Made by a program: the position numbers and the translations under genes. The notes below the pieces were generated by a model. The model was not told the DNA's origin. It saw only the letters and a program-made list of their open reading frames with translations, and searched no databases. Below, piece after piece: positions 46,801-61,800 of a stretch of DNA of 64,000 nt. Position 1 is the first letter of the stretch, and every line of letters starts with the position of its first letter. Origin of the DNA: Vitis vinifera (Eukaryota > Streptophyta > Magnoliopsida > Vitales > Vitaceae); the NCBI RefSeq assembly GCF_030704535.1, contig NC_081813.1, positions 1,396,501-1,460,500 on the forward strand, read 5' to 3'.

Positions 46801-49800
46801 AGCATCCAGTAGCGCCACGCCGATTAGTCTTCGTGCATTGGATTAAGATATGATTAGTATACTCCTCTTTGGCTAGACAAAAGAAACATTTATTACCAAG
46901 GGTCCAATCTCTCCTTTTGAGTTGATCCAAAGTTAAAACTTTCCCCCACGAGGTTTCTCAAGCAAAACAATCCACTCTAGGTGGAACATAAGAACTCCAA
47001 ATTATTTTTCTTGGAAACCAGACTATACTTCCCAGCTCCTCAGCACTATAAAGAGACTTAACTGTGAAAAACCCACTTTTTATTTTTTTCCAAATCACCC
47101 TATCCTCCACTTCTGCACTAACTCTCTTTCCTTGGATTGTCATGATCAACCACTCCACCAAGACTACCTCCCAATCATTGAAAGCCCTAGAAAAACGAGG
47201 ACTCCAACTCCCCTCCTCAACCGAAGGGTCCCAAACCTCCGCCACCCACTCCTCTTTTGAAACCGCCAAAGCAAACAAAGAGGGGAAAGAGCTGCACAAA
47301 GCCTCATCTCCACACCAAGGGTCCAATCAAAATCTGATTCTTCTTCCATTACCAAGGAAAACACCATGTAGTTGCTCAACTGAGAACCTTCCTTTCTAAT
47401 CTCCTTCCACAACCCCACACCAAATCCCTCTCTACCTTCGTGGGTATACCAACCACTTCTTCCACTCCGTACTTGCTACTAATAACTTGATTCCAAAGAG
47501 CTTCCTTTTCTACCATAAAGCGCCAACTTCATTTTCCCAAAAGGGTTCTATTTAGAGTAGAGAGACATTTTACACCCAATCCCCTCTTACTTTTATTCGA
47601 GCAAACAACTGCCTACTTAACAAGATGAGTCTTCCTCTCCAAAGCCCCGCCACCCCAAAGGAAATCTCTTTGGATTTGCTCAAGTCTCAATCTAACTGAT
47701 CTAGGCACGCAAAATTGACATGTAGTAAATAGGCATGTTAGACAAAGTGCTTCGAATGAGAGTGAATCTCCCTCCTTTAGATATATATTACCTCTTCCAC
47801 AAAGCTAATCTCCTCAATAACCTCTCCTCCACCCCATCCCACACAGTCATTGATTTGTGAGGTGCACCCAAAGGAAACCCTAAATATAAGGAAGGGAGAG
47901 TCCTCACCTTACACCCAAGCTCAAGGGCTAGCTTCTCTAGATTCTCCACCCTCCCCATTGGTAGGATCTCACTTTTGTCCATATTAATTCTTAAACTTGA
48001 TATGACTTCAAACCATATTAACACCCAACTTAGGTGAGCCAGTTGGTCCTCGAAAGCATCATAGAAAATCAGCGTTTTATCAACGTACAACAGATGGGTG
48101 AGTTGAACTCCCTCACCATCCTTCCCTTTAACCCTACAACCTGTCAACAGGCCCTCACTAACTGCTCTATTGATCAAACAACTCAAGGCCCCTATACCTA
48201 TTACAAAAATATAAGGTGAAAAGGGGTCCCCTTGTCTCATTCCCTTAGAGCTGTTAAAGAAACCTGTTGGTGTGTCATTAACCAGCACCAAGAAAGATGC
48301 TATAGAAATACACCACTTAACCCACCCTACCCATTTGTCTCCAAACCCCATTTTTTTCAACACCTGGAGTAAGAAATCTCATTTTAAATGGTCGTATGCC
48401 TTCTCTATATCAAGTTTACACATCACCCCAGATTCATTGTTTTTCAATAGAGAATCTATAATCTCATTAGCTATTAGCACTTCTTCCAAAATTTGTCTTC
48501 CCTCAACAAAAACATTTTGAGATGAGGATACCACCTAACCCACCACTTTCTTCAACCTATTAGCTAACAGCTTGTATAACCCTCCCACCAAACTGATAGG
48601 TCTGAAATCTCTCAGGTCCTCAACATCTCCCTTTTTTGGGACCAGCACCAAGAAGGTAGAGTTTAGTCTTCTAACAAACCTCTCATGCTCTTGAAATTCT
48701 CGGAAAAAACTCATCACCACCTCCTTCACCAAATCCCAACTGGACTACCAGAAAACTAAGGAATAACCATCTGGCCTCAGAGCTTTGTCCCTGCTTAGAT
48801 AAAAAAGAGCAGAGACAAACTCGTTAACAGATAAAGCCTCCTCTAGCCTAGCTATCTCTTTTCCTACTAAACTGTCAAAAACCAGCCCATCCAAACTTGG
48901 ACTCCAGTCACCAGGATCCAACAACAGGTGTTGAAAAGCACTAACAACACCCCCCTGAATCTCCCTCTTCTCATCTATCCAAGAACCATTAATTTTAATC
49001 TTGGTCAAATTACTCCTTTTATGACAATTCGCCATCATGTGGAAAAACTTGTATTCCTGTCACCTTCCTTTAACCACCACACCTCTTTAGAATTTTGCCT
49101 CCAGGATATTTCCTCCATGAGAACCCATTTCTTACATTCCTCCCTGGCCTCATTTCTTGCCTCCACTTGCTCCACTGATAAGGCTCTAGATCTCTCCTGA
49201 GTATCCCAGAGATTGACCTGTTGTAAAGCCAAACTCTTGTTAACCTCCACCTTCCCAAACACCTCCTTATTCCAAGTTTTCAAAATACCCTTAAGAGCCT
49301 TCAACTTTGTTGCCAAACTGAAACTGCTAGAACCCCTGAAATTGAGCCATTGCCACCAGTCTTTTAATAGGTCTTTAAACCTCCCCTCCTTCAACCACGT
49401 ATTCTCAAAACAAAAAAGGTAAAGGATCTCTCCTCACCTCTCCCCCATCTAATAGGATAGGATAGTGATCAGACACTGGTCTAGAAAGAGTGCTTTGCAC
49501 CACCCCACTGAACCGACTTTCCTAGTCCTCAGACACCAAGAAATGATCCAATCTTGACATGGTTTGCCCATTAAGTCCACCATTCCAAGTAAACGGCCCC
49601 CCCTACAATGGAAGGTCCCTCAGAGCCACAAATCATCAATCACCTCCGAAAATCTTCTCATTGCAGCCGCTAACCTCCCTTTTTTGCTATGCTCACTAGG
49701 GAACCTTGACACATTAAAGTCCTTTCCAATGCACCAAGGGTCATCCCACAACCCACGGATAGCCCCCAACTCCTCCTAAAAAAGTTCTCTACATTTCTTC

Positions 49801-52800
49801 AAAATGGGAACATAAACCCTCGTAAATATCCACACAAATACCCACACTCTATTATCCCAAAAAACCACCATCCCTCTAGTTGTTCCCCTCACATTAATTG
49901 TGCCCCACTCCAAAGGACATCTCTTGAATCTTAGTCTCCCGAAGACAAACAAGGTCTACCTTTTGAGCCCTTATTAAAACTTTAATAACCTTCCTCTTAT
50001 TACTGTCATTCGCTCTTCTGACGTTCCAAGACAAGAACTTTAACTTCATTTACAACTCAACTCTCTATCACCTCTTCCTTTGACCTCCCCACTCTCTCTG
50101 TACCCTTCTTTGTAATTGATGACCACTCTAACTTCTTCAGTTCTCAGTTGAACTTAGTGGTCAAACCAACACCCTTCCTCTTAACCTATTCCCTTTTTTT
50201 TAATCATCTAAAGCAAACTTAAAAATTCCCCTTCAAACCCTTCTAAGGAAAAACCCAAATATTTGTTGAACTTCACCAAGCTGCTCTCATTCCACTGGTC
50301 TCCAAAATCCCCTACTTTTTGAGTAAGCCTTGCATCCACAGCCTTTTCTGCTACGTCCCTTCCTCCCCCTTCCTCCATAGCCTTTTCCCCTCCTTCTGCT
50401 ATCTCTCACTCACTACCGTCAGCCAAGACAATGGACAAAGGATCCAGGGAACTCTCTTCTTCTGTCGCCACCAACCCACCCTAGCCAGAGGAACCCCTCA
50501 CCACTAAGGCCCGACCAAAAACAAAAGGAGTAGAAGAGAGAAATGGAGTCTCCACACAACCATGAAAAAAAAAGTCGTACCTAGAGACCTTTTCCAATAG
50601 CGCCTTGTTGTAATCTCTGCCCTAGCGACCTCCAACAAAGTCGACTCAATCTGGGTAAGCAAAGGAGCCAGCGCGAGCATTGGGTTCCCCTCTAAGATAT
50701 CAGAGACTGACCTTCAACCACCATTGACTTCTCTTTGGGACTCCTCCTAAGCCCTAGCTTCACAATCAACAACAAGAATAACTGAAGCTTTAAAAGGGCC
50801 ATCGATCCCCAAACCACTTTTACTAAGCCCAACCCTCATCTTCCAGCCCTCCTCACGGCCCACTAAAGAGTTTTTTAAATAAACAGACCTTAAGCCCACC
50901 ACCTTTTCACCCTCCCTTTGCCAATCCTCAAGTCCAACATCATATTAGGCCTTTACTGAGCCTAATCTCACTTTCCCTTTTCTTCTTCTATCCAACCCAC
51001 CACTACACCCACCCAACGACGTAAAAAAAGTGACGTTTTCCCCTACTCTTCCACCCCTACTCTCAAGTATCAAATCACTTTCCCACTTTTCAAACCTACC
51101 CACAGACCCCAGTTTAGAGGAAGCTGCAACAACAAAAGTATCAGCACCAACTCCTTTTTGCCTTCCTTCATGCAACGACACGTCTTGTACTCTCCTCTGA
51201 ACCTCAGCCAACTCCACCTTTTCTCTTAAAGCATCACGATAATCCATGTGTGGCCGCTTTCCTCAACTACTTCCCTACCCCTGGAACCTTCAGCCATGCT
51301 GTTCTTGCTCACCGGCACCACTTGGACAAAACAAGGATGGGTTTCCCACCATAACTGAATGGCAAAGCAACTTGATCCCACCACTATCTCCAGAGAACTA
51401 GGTAGCTCCTTGCCTTCCAACTTCACTTAAATCCTCGGCCACTGTAACTCCATGAAGAAAGTTGTATCCTCATCCACTGCAATAAAACCTTCGTAACCAT
51501 CGCCTATTTTTTTAACACCTCTCTACTCCACATGTGAAAAGGAAGACCCACCACCCTCACCCAAGCCTCCTTAATGCCAGCACTTTGCCAGAAACACCCC
51601 ACCTCCGGATTCCATCTTGTAAGATGCAAAACATTCTCCTTGAGTCTTCTTTTCCCTCTAGCCAAAACCCTTTTAGCTTCACTCAAAGACTCAAACTCAA
51701 ACTCAAACAGCAAAAGCCCTCTACCCAGAAAAGCCACTCTCAATCTCCCCACCAGCCCACTAAACACCAGTCCAACTGATCCTTCCTTCCTAGCAACTCT
51801 CTTTCTCCCAACTCCAACCAAACAGAATTACCTATCCTCCCTAGCCTCGGTTTTGCCATTTCCGCATATGTCTTTGACAACAAACATTTTTCCCCAAATA
51901 GAGTCGTTGAACCTCCTAAGTCCAGAAACCTAACCAAAGAAACGACTCCAAGACCATGCAGCTTCCCCACCAGAGTGTTCCAGCCTCCTAACAAACCCCT
52001 TCCTTCTGGGAAGATCACACAGTACCTCTTGGACTCAATATCGCAAACTGAACAGAGAAGAAACCTTCCCACCTTATTCGATCAATGCTCCAATCTATAT
52101 TTCCTCCCCCTCTCCTACCAATCAAGAACCCACCTTCTATTTCCATTATCCCTGCAACAAGCTTCAACACCATCTAACAAACGACTTAAATTAACTTCCC
52201 CAAACCTAATCCATGAAGTGGTTCCTCTACATCTCTCCCAGATACACCCCTTCAGCTTTCCACCTACCACCTCAACTTGCAGCTCAAAAGACTTGGACTC
52301 AACAGCGAACCAGCTCCTTCCACCCCTAGAAGCTTCACTCATGCTTTCTAATGACCTTAACTCCTTTACTCAAAAGACTTAGATTTTTGTTACCTGTTCC
52401 ATCATTGGCAATATTAAACCCACAATTATTTTCCTATAGACTCCTCATAATTAAACTTCATGGCTTATCGAGTACTACATCACAACATGTCTCTCTCTCC
52501 CTCTCTATTTCTCTCAGTGAGAACCATTAACAGCAAAGATTCACAATTAAATAACCAAAAGGTAGACATGAAGGAGAACAATCTAAAGAAAACAAGTAGA
52601 ATCAAATACAACTTAAAAACCAGAAACCAAGGATGGGTGAAAACCAAGGCCCATCATGCAGAACCTAGGCACAAAGCTTAGTAATGCAAAAACTCCCTAA
52701 CAAACACTAGTAATAAAGAAGCATCTTGCTTAGCCAGCCTATGCACTATTGGTTTGCCAGGCAAGGGATCCACTTTAAGAAACTGCCTAATAAAAGGAAA

Positions 52801-55800
52801 AAAAATAAAAATAAATTGTGTAACTAATTGTCCAACTTCCAAGGACCTCTTCCTTTTTGGAGAAACCTATGAGATAACCGTGGTCAAATCACTTTCCACT
52901 AAGTGGTTGTCAAACCAAAGAAGCTAGAGTCAGACTTTCAATTTATGTACAAAGTAACAATTATTCTAATTAGATTAACATCAACGATGGGATTCATTCA
53001 TTCGTTCGTTCATTCAACGATCGCCCTCTGCTCCCACATGATCTCAATTCCTAGACTGAAAATTCTAAAGTGACACCCAAAGGGAGGAGAGAGTAAGCAG
53101 ATCCCATAACAACTCAGTTGTATTTATCCTCAAATTTCTAGCATTTCTTTCCAGCCAAAGCACCCAAAGAAGAGAAAGTGTGGCCACTCTCCAAAGAATG
53201 CTCCTCCTGCAAGACCCTCCAAAACCCTGGACTGCAATCAATAATGAACCACAAAGTCTAGGAGGAACCCAAAGAACCCCTGCAAGCGCAAAAATCCTGA
53301 CAGATTTAAGGTCTCAAACGTGACAAGGTGCAATGCTAAAGTTGAAGGGGAGGGCTAGCAATACAACGATGGTGCCCACATAATAAGTTACCCTTTCATA
53401 ATATCATAAGAATGATATAGACCAAGAACACGTCTAAAGCAGCTTTATTTCCAGATGATATATCAACTTCCTTCTAGGACAATCTATAGAGGCAAAAATT
53501 ACAAAAAGATTCCCTAATGGAAGCTTCAAACACAGTCAATCATATTTATCACAGCTTACCTCGAATAAATTCCCAAAGATATACCAGTGCTAATCTGACC
53601 ATGGAAAGCAAAAAGAAGTTCAAGACGTTTTCTGAATTCACCAATGCTAGATGTTTGAATGAACTCCTCCAAACTGCAGGTTGTGTTGTGTTAGATGATG
53701 GCTCCAAATGCAACAAATTCATAAAAGAAACTTCTGATGAAACAAGTTGCAATAAATATGAGGCTAGATCATAGGTTAGCACATGCCTCTGGATTGTTGA
53801 TTGATTATATGTAGCGATATCATCAGACTGCCTATGTTGAAGAACCGAGTATAAAGGAAACCACAACTGCAACACAAAATAGGACCCAAAAAAGAAAAAA
53901 TAATCTATCATACAAATATAACACAAATCCATTAATTAAAACTCCAAGAAAAGAAACAAAGAGAAGATAGCAGCAGCATGACTACTTTAAACATGTTGAA
54001 GCTTTTAGGATTTGAGGCTGTAATGTATATATCATGCACCCTATGTGTAGCCTCCTTTGGGCTTACATCTGGAGGAAATAAACATGCGGTGAGGTTCAAA
54101 CACATGCCCTCCCGTCAAACAAAGCTCTCATATCATGTTAAATAACCAATTCTCTAAAAGCTTAAGCTTGTAGGATTTGGGGTCATAATGTATATCACAC
54201 TCTTAACATAGCATCCAAAAAATTAAGGCATATTCAGGAGTTTATAATCCATAATCTTAGAATTTTGGATATGCATGCTATTGGGCCTTGTAAGCATATC
54301 TATACTTTCAAGTAGATTGAAGAACCGAAGAGAGTCATAAAATCACAGTTTTAATATATTATGTACTACAGATGGTACTGCCATTTTTTCATGCAGCTTG
54401 TGAGGAGTTATTCCATTACAGCATTTGAAACACTACTTTGGTCACTCAAATTACGATTGAACAATAATAAAAAGCTCACATCAGCTTTCACAAGTTCTGG
54501 ACATTTCAGTCTTCCTTTCTTAGTTCATTGATGGGCTTCTCTTGCCTTATTCATGTTATTCTACCAGTTCTATGCAATCAAATTTTCTTACATTCTTCTT
54601 GCTGATTTGCTTAGATTTAGATCTAATGAATATAAAATTGCATTGAAAGGAAAGTAAGTTTGCCCTTCATAACCACGAAAAGCTATTATTTACCTTCCCA
54701 CCATTAATCTCATACTGATCCTGAACTTCGTCGAGCAAGGCAGGCCAAGAATCAAACTCGATTTTTTTCCATAAGGATGCCAAAAGAATAATAGGTTCCA
54801 GTTGATCTAGAACCCAAAAAATTAATTAATTAATTAATTGGCACAACTGCTTCAAGAAGCAAAAGGAACTTGATAAAGGTAAATGTACTGACCAGAGAGA
54901 GAGAATTTTGAGCCATTTTCTTGTAATATTCGGATTCTGTTAAGCAGGAATTGCAACCCTGAAAGAGCCTTCAGGAAAGAAAACACATTTTAAGGAGCAG
55001 TGACAATACACATAAATAAAAACAATGATACATACAGATGAGGACAGACTCCCACAGAAGATGAGTCTGTTCCGTAAAATTTTATAAACAGTGTTTTCAA
55101 ACATGCAGGCTGGACAGAAGGATCTAACGCTAATGCACCAATGATTACCAGCTCAAACTTTTTTTACTCTTGTTTCTATGGGAAAATGAGTGCAATATAG
55201 AAAACATAATTTTGGGGTCTATTATAAGAGCTATATTATTAGAGTTCATCAACTCAGATTTTATTCTTTTGTCATTTTTTTGCATCATAAAACAGATTAG
55301 TCAAGCATTCAACCATGATGAGTCCATTTTCCACTAACAAAACAGTTAAAGCATTCAATGATGATCAGACCCTTTTCCATTAGGCTCTTCAGTCTATATC
55401 ACTGAAAGAAAAATTAAAGAAAAAAGACAAAAAAGAAGGAGCAACTAGCAAAGGTTACCACCTTAGCAAGAGGGGTGCTTGAAGGAATAGCCAGTAGCAT
55501 TTCTATAACACCCAAGATTTTCTGGAGACCAGGATGATCTTCCCACTCATTCAAAAGTGACAATAACCGCTTTTGAAGAGCAGTTAGTAGCTTCACCATT
55601 TTAGCCATCATAGAAGCATTTGAATCCTAGGCAATAAGACGGAGAAAGTGATGATCTGACAATATAGGAAATATGACATTTGAACTAGAAGGTACCAGAA
55701 TTTGCAAACCTTATAAAAATTATATGTATGGGCTACTTTATGATATGAAACAAACTTTGGCTCATGCTCTAGACAAAGTCGAAGTAAATGCTCTGGCACC

Positions 55801-58800
55801 AGTTTAACATCCAAACTGGAGGACAACAGACCCTCTAAACCTGGAAAGAAAAGATAAAGCAAGAGGTCAGTTTCTGTAAGCAAAAATTAACATGCTGAAA
55901 AAATAAGTTCAAAACAGAAATTACCTTTAATCATCCCTACTCCCAATGCATAGGAGTCAATGAAGGAACGCAATCTGTCTGCATCAGATACCTGAATAAC
56001 TCCAGACTGAATCCAAACACTAATATATCAGTGGCAAGCTCTGGTACAGCTAATGTGAAAGAAACAGATATCAAACTAACTAAAACAGAGAGAGGGACAG
56101 GACATCTCTCCAGGTCTTGTTCCAGGAAATATCCAACTTACCCCCAAAAAATGAGCTTCATAAAGATGAAAGTATTTTTATTAGAATAGCATTATGTGTA
56201 AAAGAATACTAAACAGGGGGAAATAAAGATACAATTATGTGCAATGGTTGTTCATTGGAGCAAAAACTCAAAACAAAGTTCAAAAATATTTCCAAAAAAT
56301 GTAAAATGCATTCCTCAATAGAAACTAGGGAGGCAGCGTAACTGAAACATCCATAGTTTTAAAAAGCTGCAACATGCGGCTAAGGTGCAAAAGTTTCCTA
56401 TTGCTTAGGTGCAAGACAAGGTGCACACTTGAGCAAAGTGATATGTGGCTTAGGATGAATATCAATTTTATAAAATATGATTGAAAATCCAATCCAATCC
56501 AATCAACTAAAAATTTAAGATTCCAAACATTTAAAAGAAGCATTCAACCAAAAATTTAAAAAAAAATTAATAAAATAATAATAATAATAATAAAAGTGAT
56601 TAAAAAGGATAAGTAGATAAGGTGCGCCTCTCCAACAAGGCACAAGTCTTTGCAAGTGAGGCGCTATAACTAAGGAGTGGTTGTGCCTTACTATGGTCAG
56701 ACACGACGTTAAGCCCAAAAGACAAAGAACGCATATTGAAATTTTTTCTTGGTCAAATGGAAAAGCAAGGGTACATAGAGCCAAGGACAGTAAACAATAT
56801 TAAAGGCCTCTTTTCATGTGTTTCTAAGAAAATCACCATAAAAATACCTTTCAGACATCCATGAGATCAGAACATCTGCAACATGTAAAAATGGTAGTAC
56901 ACAGAAATGAGGTGACACAGACATGTTCTCTATCATTAGAAGAGCATATACTGAGGAAAGCAATTCAAAAGGCCTTCAAAAACATCTTATGTTTTGTGTC
57001 GGTATAGGGCATGAATATACATCCAGGAAAGATCCAAGAACTCACGTTTAAAACAAGATTGACAGATCCAAATAATCGATTGTGGATATGGACCATGTTG
57101 CTCAGAATGGATTCCTGCATGAGGCTCCATTCTTCCTCTAGTTCCTCATTAGCATCCTTCTGAATGGACAAAGAAATTGTTAGGAAAAAGAACCAACCAG
57201 AAAAAAAATAAAATAAAATAAAATTTTGCAAAGAAAGCATACAAACATGGAAATACAATTTGAATGTTGTCAAACTACCAAATATCCTAAAGAGCCTAAA
57301 CTGTTAGAATATTGGCCTACGGTGTGTATCAGGCTAACATCCTCCATCAAGTGCGACCCCATATCCGCACATGAAGGTAGATCAGTAACAGTTATGGATT
57401 ATAGATAAACAAATGAGGGAATAAATAGTAGAAGAGATTCAAACTAAACACCTATACTTAGCCATAGCTCTACCATGTTAAGTTATCAACTTTCCTAAAT
57501 GTTTAAGCTATTAAGATCAAACTAACAAATATACATATAACTGCATGGAAAAGGTCACCTTCTCGGTAAATTCATCCTCAGAAAGTAATTCCTGCCATTC
57601 TGAAAAACTTTCATTTGCAAACGAATTGCCAAGAGTTGAGATATCAATTTCAATGATGTTTTCCATCTTAAAGGCACGAGGCTTGAACTTGTATTGTTGA
57701 GCATCATAGTCTTCTTTGCCTTTTACTTGAACTTTCATATTCATCCAAAAGCATGCGATTTCATCAAATATCTTATTTGACAGCTGATTCAGAAGATATA
57801 TTAACATTAGATAACAATTTTGCAGTTTTTAAATTCTCCTAATAAGTTGAATTTCAAACAACTCAAGTTCTTTGAAATTAGGGGAACTTCTCACCATGAA
57901 GGATGCATTATCAAACAGATGTGCATTAGCTACAAAATGTGCAACACGGACAAGAATATTCTGACGAACAGCAGCTTTTAGTTGCAAGACAGAAACCTGC
58001 TATCAGTGGGAAAATGAATTAAGCTTCAAGAGAAAAAAAAAACACCATCTAAAACTATGCAATAAGAAAGAGTCACCCATAATAAGAAATTTGAAGGAAA
58101 ATTTTAGTCCATGCCAAGGCAACATAACCATTGACCATGGGCATTCCAAGAACTGAAAAATTACAAACCGTTCTATCAGCATTCAGGCCTCTTGTAATCG
58201 TAACCAACTTTTCTAACACATTCATATCCAGTGACCAAACATTTGAAGGAGAACCCACACCATACGAAGGAAACTCAAATTTGACCTCAACAGCAATGGA
58301 TTCGCCTGCATTGTCTCTTGGGAATCTGATGAAAGAATAAATTGTTGCCTGCCATACAGTCCCCTTCAAGTCAGCAATTGAGAAGAAGAAGAAAGAGAAG
58401 AGATATCCATGCTACCATAACCTACCAGAATCCCGTCCATATTGTCCTGCATTACTCTATTTTGAAATCCTTTCTGCAGGGAACTAGATAGAACAAGTGA
58501 AAGGCCCAATTTCATTTCATACACTGCAACTTGTACTGGCTGAATTATATCAGTATATGCTGCATATTCATCTGATAATCGATTAACAAAACAGGTTGCT
58601 GTTTCCTGAGAAATCAGAGAGATAATAGATCAGATATGTGTGTACATATACACATAACTCAGGAAAAAAGCATAAAAGAGGCCAAATATCCAAAATACAA
58701 TCATCAGTAATATATACCATACCTGCCAGTTGCATACTTCACCAATCATCACTTGTAAGTCCATGACTTCAATATTCCTCATTAGGTCATCAACCAGGTA

Positions 58801-61800
58801 AGTAACACGTTTAAGAAACTCGCCAAACTCATGTTTCAAATCCTTAAACTTCCCAGGATCCGAGCGGAACACCATCTGGGAGCAAGAACAAACCCTTTTA
58901 ACCAGAAAAATATAAAAGACAGCCACACTATAGTGTTACCAACTCTAAAACTGTGAATAGGAAGGAAATTAGAGTTGGGACTTTTTTTCCCTGATCAGAA
59001 AAAACAAATCATTAATATAAAATTCAAAATACAAGGATGGGCTACCCTTTGAGGAGATTACAGAAACCAACATAAACAGTAGACAAGCCAAAAATCAAAT
59101 GGAAGATAGATTAAGAGATTACAACTAAGGTGGCATGAACTGCCCTACAAAGGACTAACTGTGAGCACCTCACTTAGCTAACTGTGTGGATTATTTAGCA
59201 AGTAAAGAATCAAAACAAACATATGTACTTCTTAGAAGAAATAAGCACAAAAGTTTGCACCATTTAAAATTCTGCTTTTGTTTATGATAACAATGACATT
59301 TAAAAAATCACAAGAATGAACAAAAATAGTATATTCTTCAACAAATGTATTTTTTCGTTGAAGGGTTAACAGTTTGAGTATTCAATTGCATGTTATATTT
59401 CTCATTCAAGAACTTACAGCAAGGAATTACAAACCTATATCAACAGCCCTATATATTGGAGATATCAACATATCAACAAATATTTAATACCATGATTATA
59501 GACAACTCTTATTGATTTTGCACGGTTTAGAAGCTTCAGAACAGATTTAAATTACAAATAACAAGGACAGCAATTATAGAAGGTCAAGTCAGTGAAAAGT
59601 GAGAATAGTTTTTCTGTTAAAAGATGAAGAACTAGTCAATAACTTAAAGCGATAACTGCCATCATCTAGGTGCCCAAATCATTCTAGCCATATAATTACA
59701 TTACCATAAATTAGAACTGGAAAAAAATTATCCCAACCTTTTTCTGCAGTCTTTCACGCTCAACTTTAAGGTTTTCCAATGCCTTTGCTCTTTGTTTATC
59801 AGCTTCTCGTGTTGAAAACCAACCGACTAAATGGTCACATTCTTGCCGCACCTACAAGAAGTAATGTAGCAAAACCTAAATTCATTTATCATCTTAGGAA
59901 ATGCAAACTATCATACCAAATGTATGTCTTCATGTTGAACTTAACAAACATGCATCACACAGAAAAAGCCAGCCCATGCCCGACAAGATTTTGTGCTAGA
60001 ACATGCCTATGCACACTTGTATCCAAGATAGAAAGATGACAACACTCCCCAATACCCACAACATACTAAAAATCAATCCAGATTGTATTGCAAGCATTTC
60101 AGTTGGAGCATGGTTTAGTAAACTTTTTTAATTGTCTAAAAATAATTTTATTAAAAAATAAAATTTTGATTTTCTAATTTGCAAGGGACCATCTGGTGCT
60201 CAGACAAAGGAATGAACAACTATACAAAGGAAGATAATTTAGTGAAGAAAATATATGCATAAGCTACTAAAGTCCAACCAATTCATGTCACTTGGAATAT
60301 GTAGGAAAGCACTAACCAAATATTCATGAAATCAAGAAACTCCTCCTAGCATCAACAGAAAAATTGCCAATGAAGAAGAAACTGCAAAAATCTATAGACT
60401 TTATATAGCATACATCCAAATTATAAATGAATAGACTTTATATGCAACCAACCTCAGGTATGATCAACTGTCAGGACCATGTTAACAGACTTCTCAAATT
60501 TCAATTTTCAAAATCATGTTTGCACTCTAGATTCTTCTCATCCATATTTATTAACATGGCAGAACTTTTTTTTTTTTTTTGGATAGGAAAAACAATTTAA
60601 TAAATCTCCTAAGAAAAAGAGGATGTACATCCCAGTACATGGTGCATATATACAATGGAACCATCACAAACCAAGGAAAAAAAAGGGGGGGAAAAGGAAC
60701 TGGACCAAGTCATGCCCAAGCTACCTAGCAAAGAAGATCCATTAACTCCCCTCCAACCACCAGCATGAGATACTTTTCTTCTCTGACTCTGATTAATCTT
60801 CCCCCTCAAATCTTCTGTTTATTTCTTTCAAGATTATCCAACATTAACAAAGTAAAGCTACTTTGGAACTTCTTTGGGCCTGTTATCCAAGAAGCCACCA
60901 TGCCATCCAAGCAACAAGTCTTCGATCGAACAGAAAAAACCCAGGGAACCCCAAAAAAATGAAAAACAAAAAAAAAGGGACTCCAAAAGCTAGCAGCTTA
61001 CCCATAAAGGATCATAATGTGACTGGAGGAACATGTGTTTGCATAGAAAATATCCGGTAACCATGGCCCAACCACACTCCACACCTGATCCATAGAATCT
61101 TTTTCCCATGTCACTTTTCAAACAAAGAATTCTGCCTTGGAAGGGATATAATTCTCCAGTTTTTTTTGGCAGGAAAAGAAATCACTTCACCTGCAACAGG
61201 AAGCTTGTAGTAGAATTTCAAATAAAACACTCCCTTCTAGAAGCCTTCCATATTGACTTGACTTTCACATTGGTTCCAAGTTGTCTCTGAATGTAATAAC
61301 TTCAAAATGACTCCACCCCCTCAAACTCCCAATCAAAAAGACCTTTCATAAAACCAGATATCCAACCCCCTTTAGGCCCATCTCAAACTCCCAACAGTCC
61401 CCTATGTAAGTGTCCTTATGACTGGCTAAATTGAATGAGGGAAGATTGTCTTCAAAAGATGTCTTGCCAGAATAAATTATTGTGCAATGAAATGTAGATA
61501 ATAGGCAGAAGCAAATACGAATTTTATTGCAGAAGCAGATCTATGAACTTGTACAACAGAAATTGTAACACAAAAAAGGGGATCAAATTATATATATCAC
61601 AATAAATATACCTTAGTTTCAAGTTCAAGAGAAGAAATCTTTTCTTCTAACAGTGAATACTTGATAGAGTACTTCATAGCAGGATCCAGGTCACTGCTGC
61701 TAAGCAACAGGCAAAAACGTAGCCCTCCAATTCGTGACCATGCACAACCAAGATTATAGAGGAAGTCTAGAATGAAAAGATAATAAATAAATAAATAAAT

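Larger units (their letters stand above)
46419..52420 (-). mobile_element. Near-full-length L1-type LINE in an MDN1 intron, sense orientation
   Basis: The 3' poly(A) tail shows as T at 46419-46431. The 5' end is near 52420, giving 6.0 kb with remains of ORF1 and ORF2 in the correct order. The flanks show a target-site duplication: CACAATTATTTTACC at 46404-46418 and CACAATTATTTTCC at 52421-52434. Without the insertion the host intron would be only about 370 bp. Many stops and frameshifts mean it cannot be autonomous. It is the same LINE family as 7417-10953, judged by the protein sequence and the similar 3' end. Confidence 0.92.
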
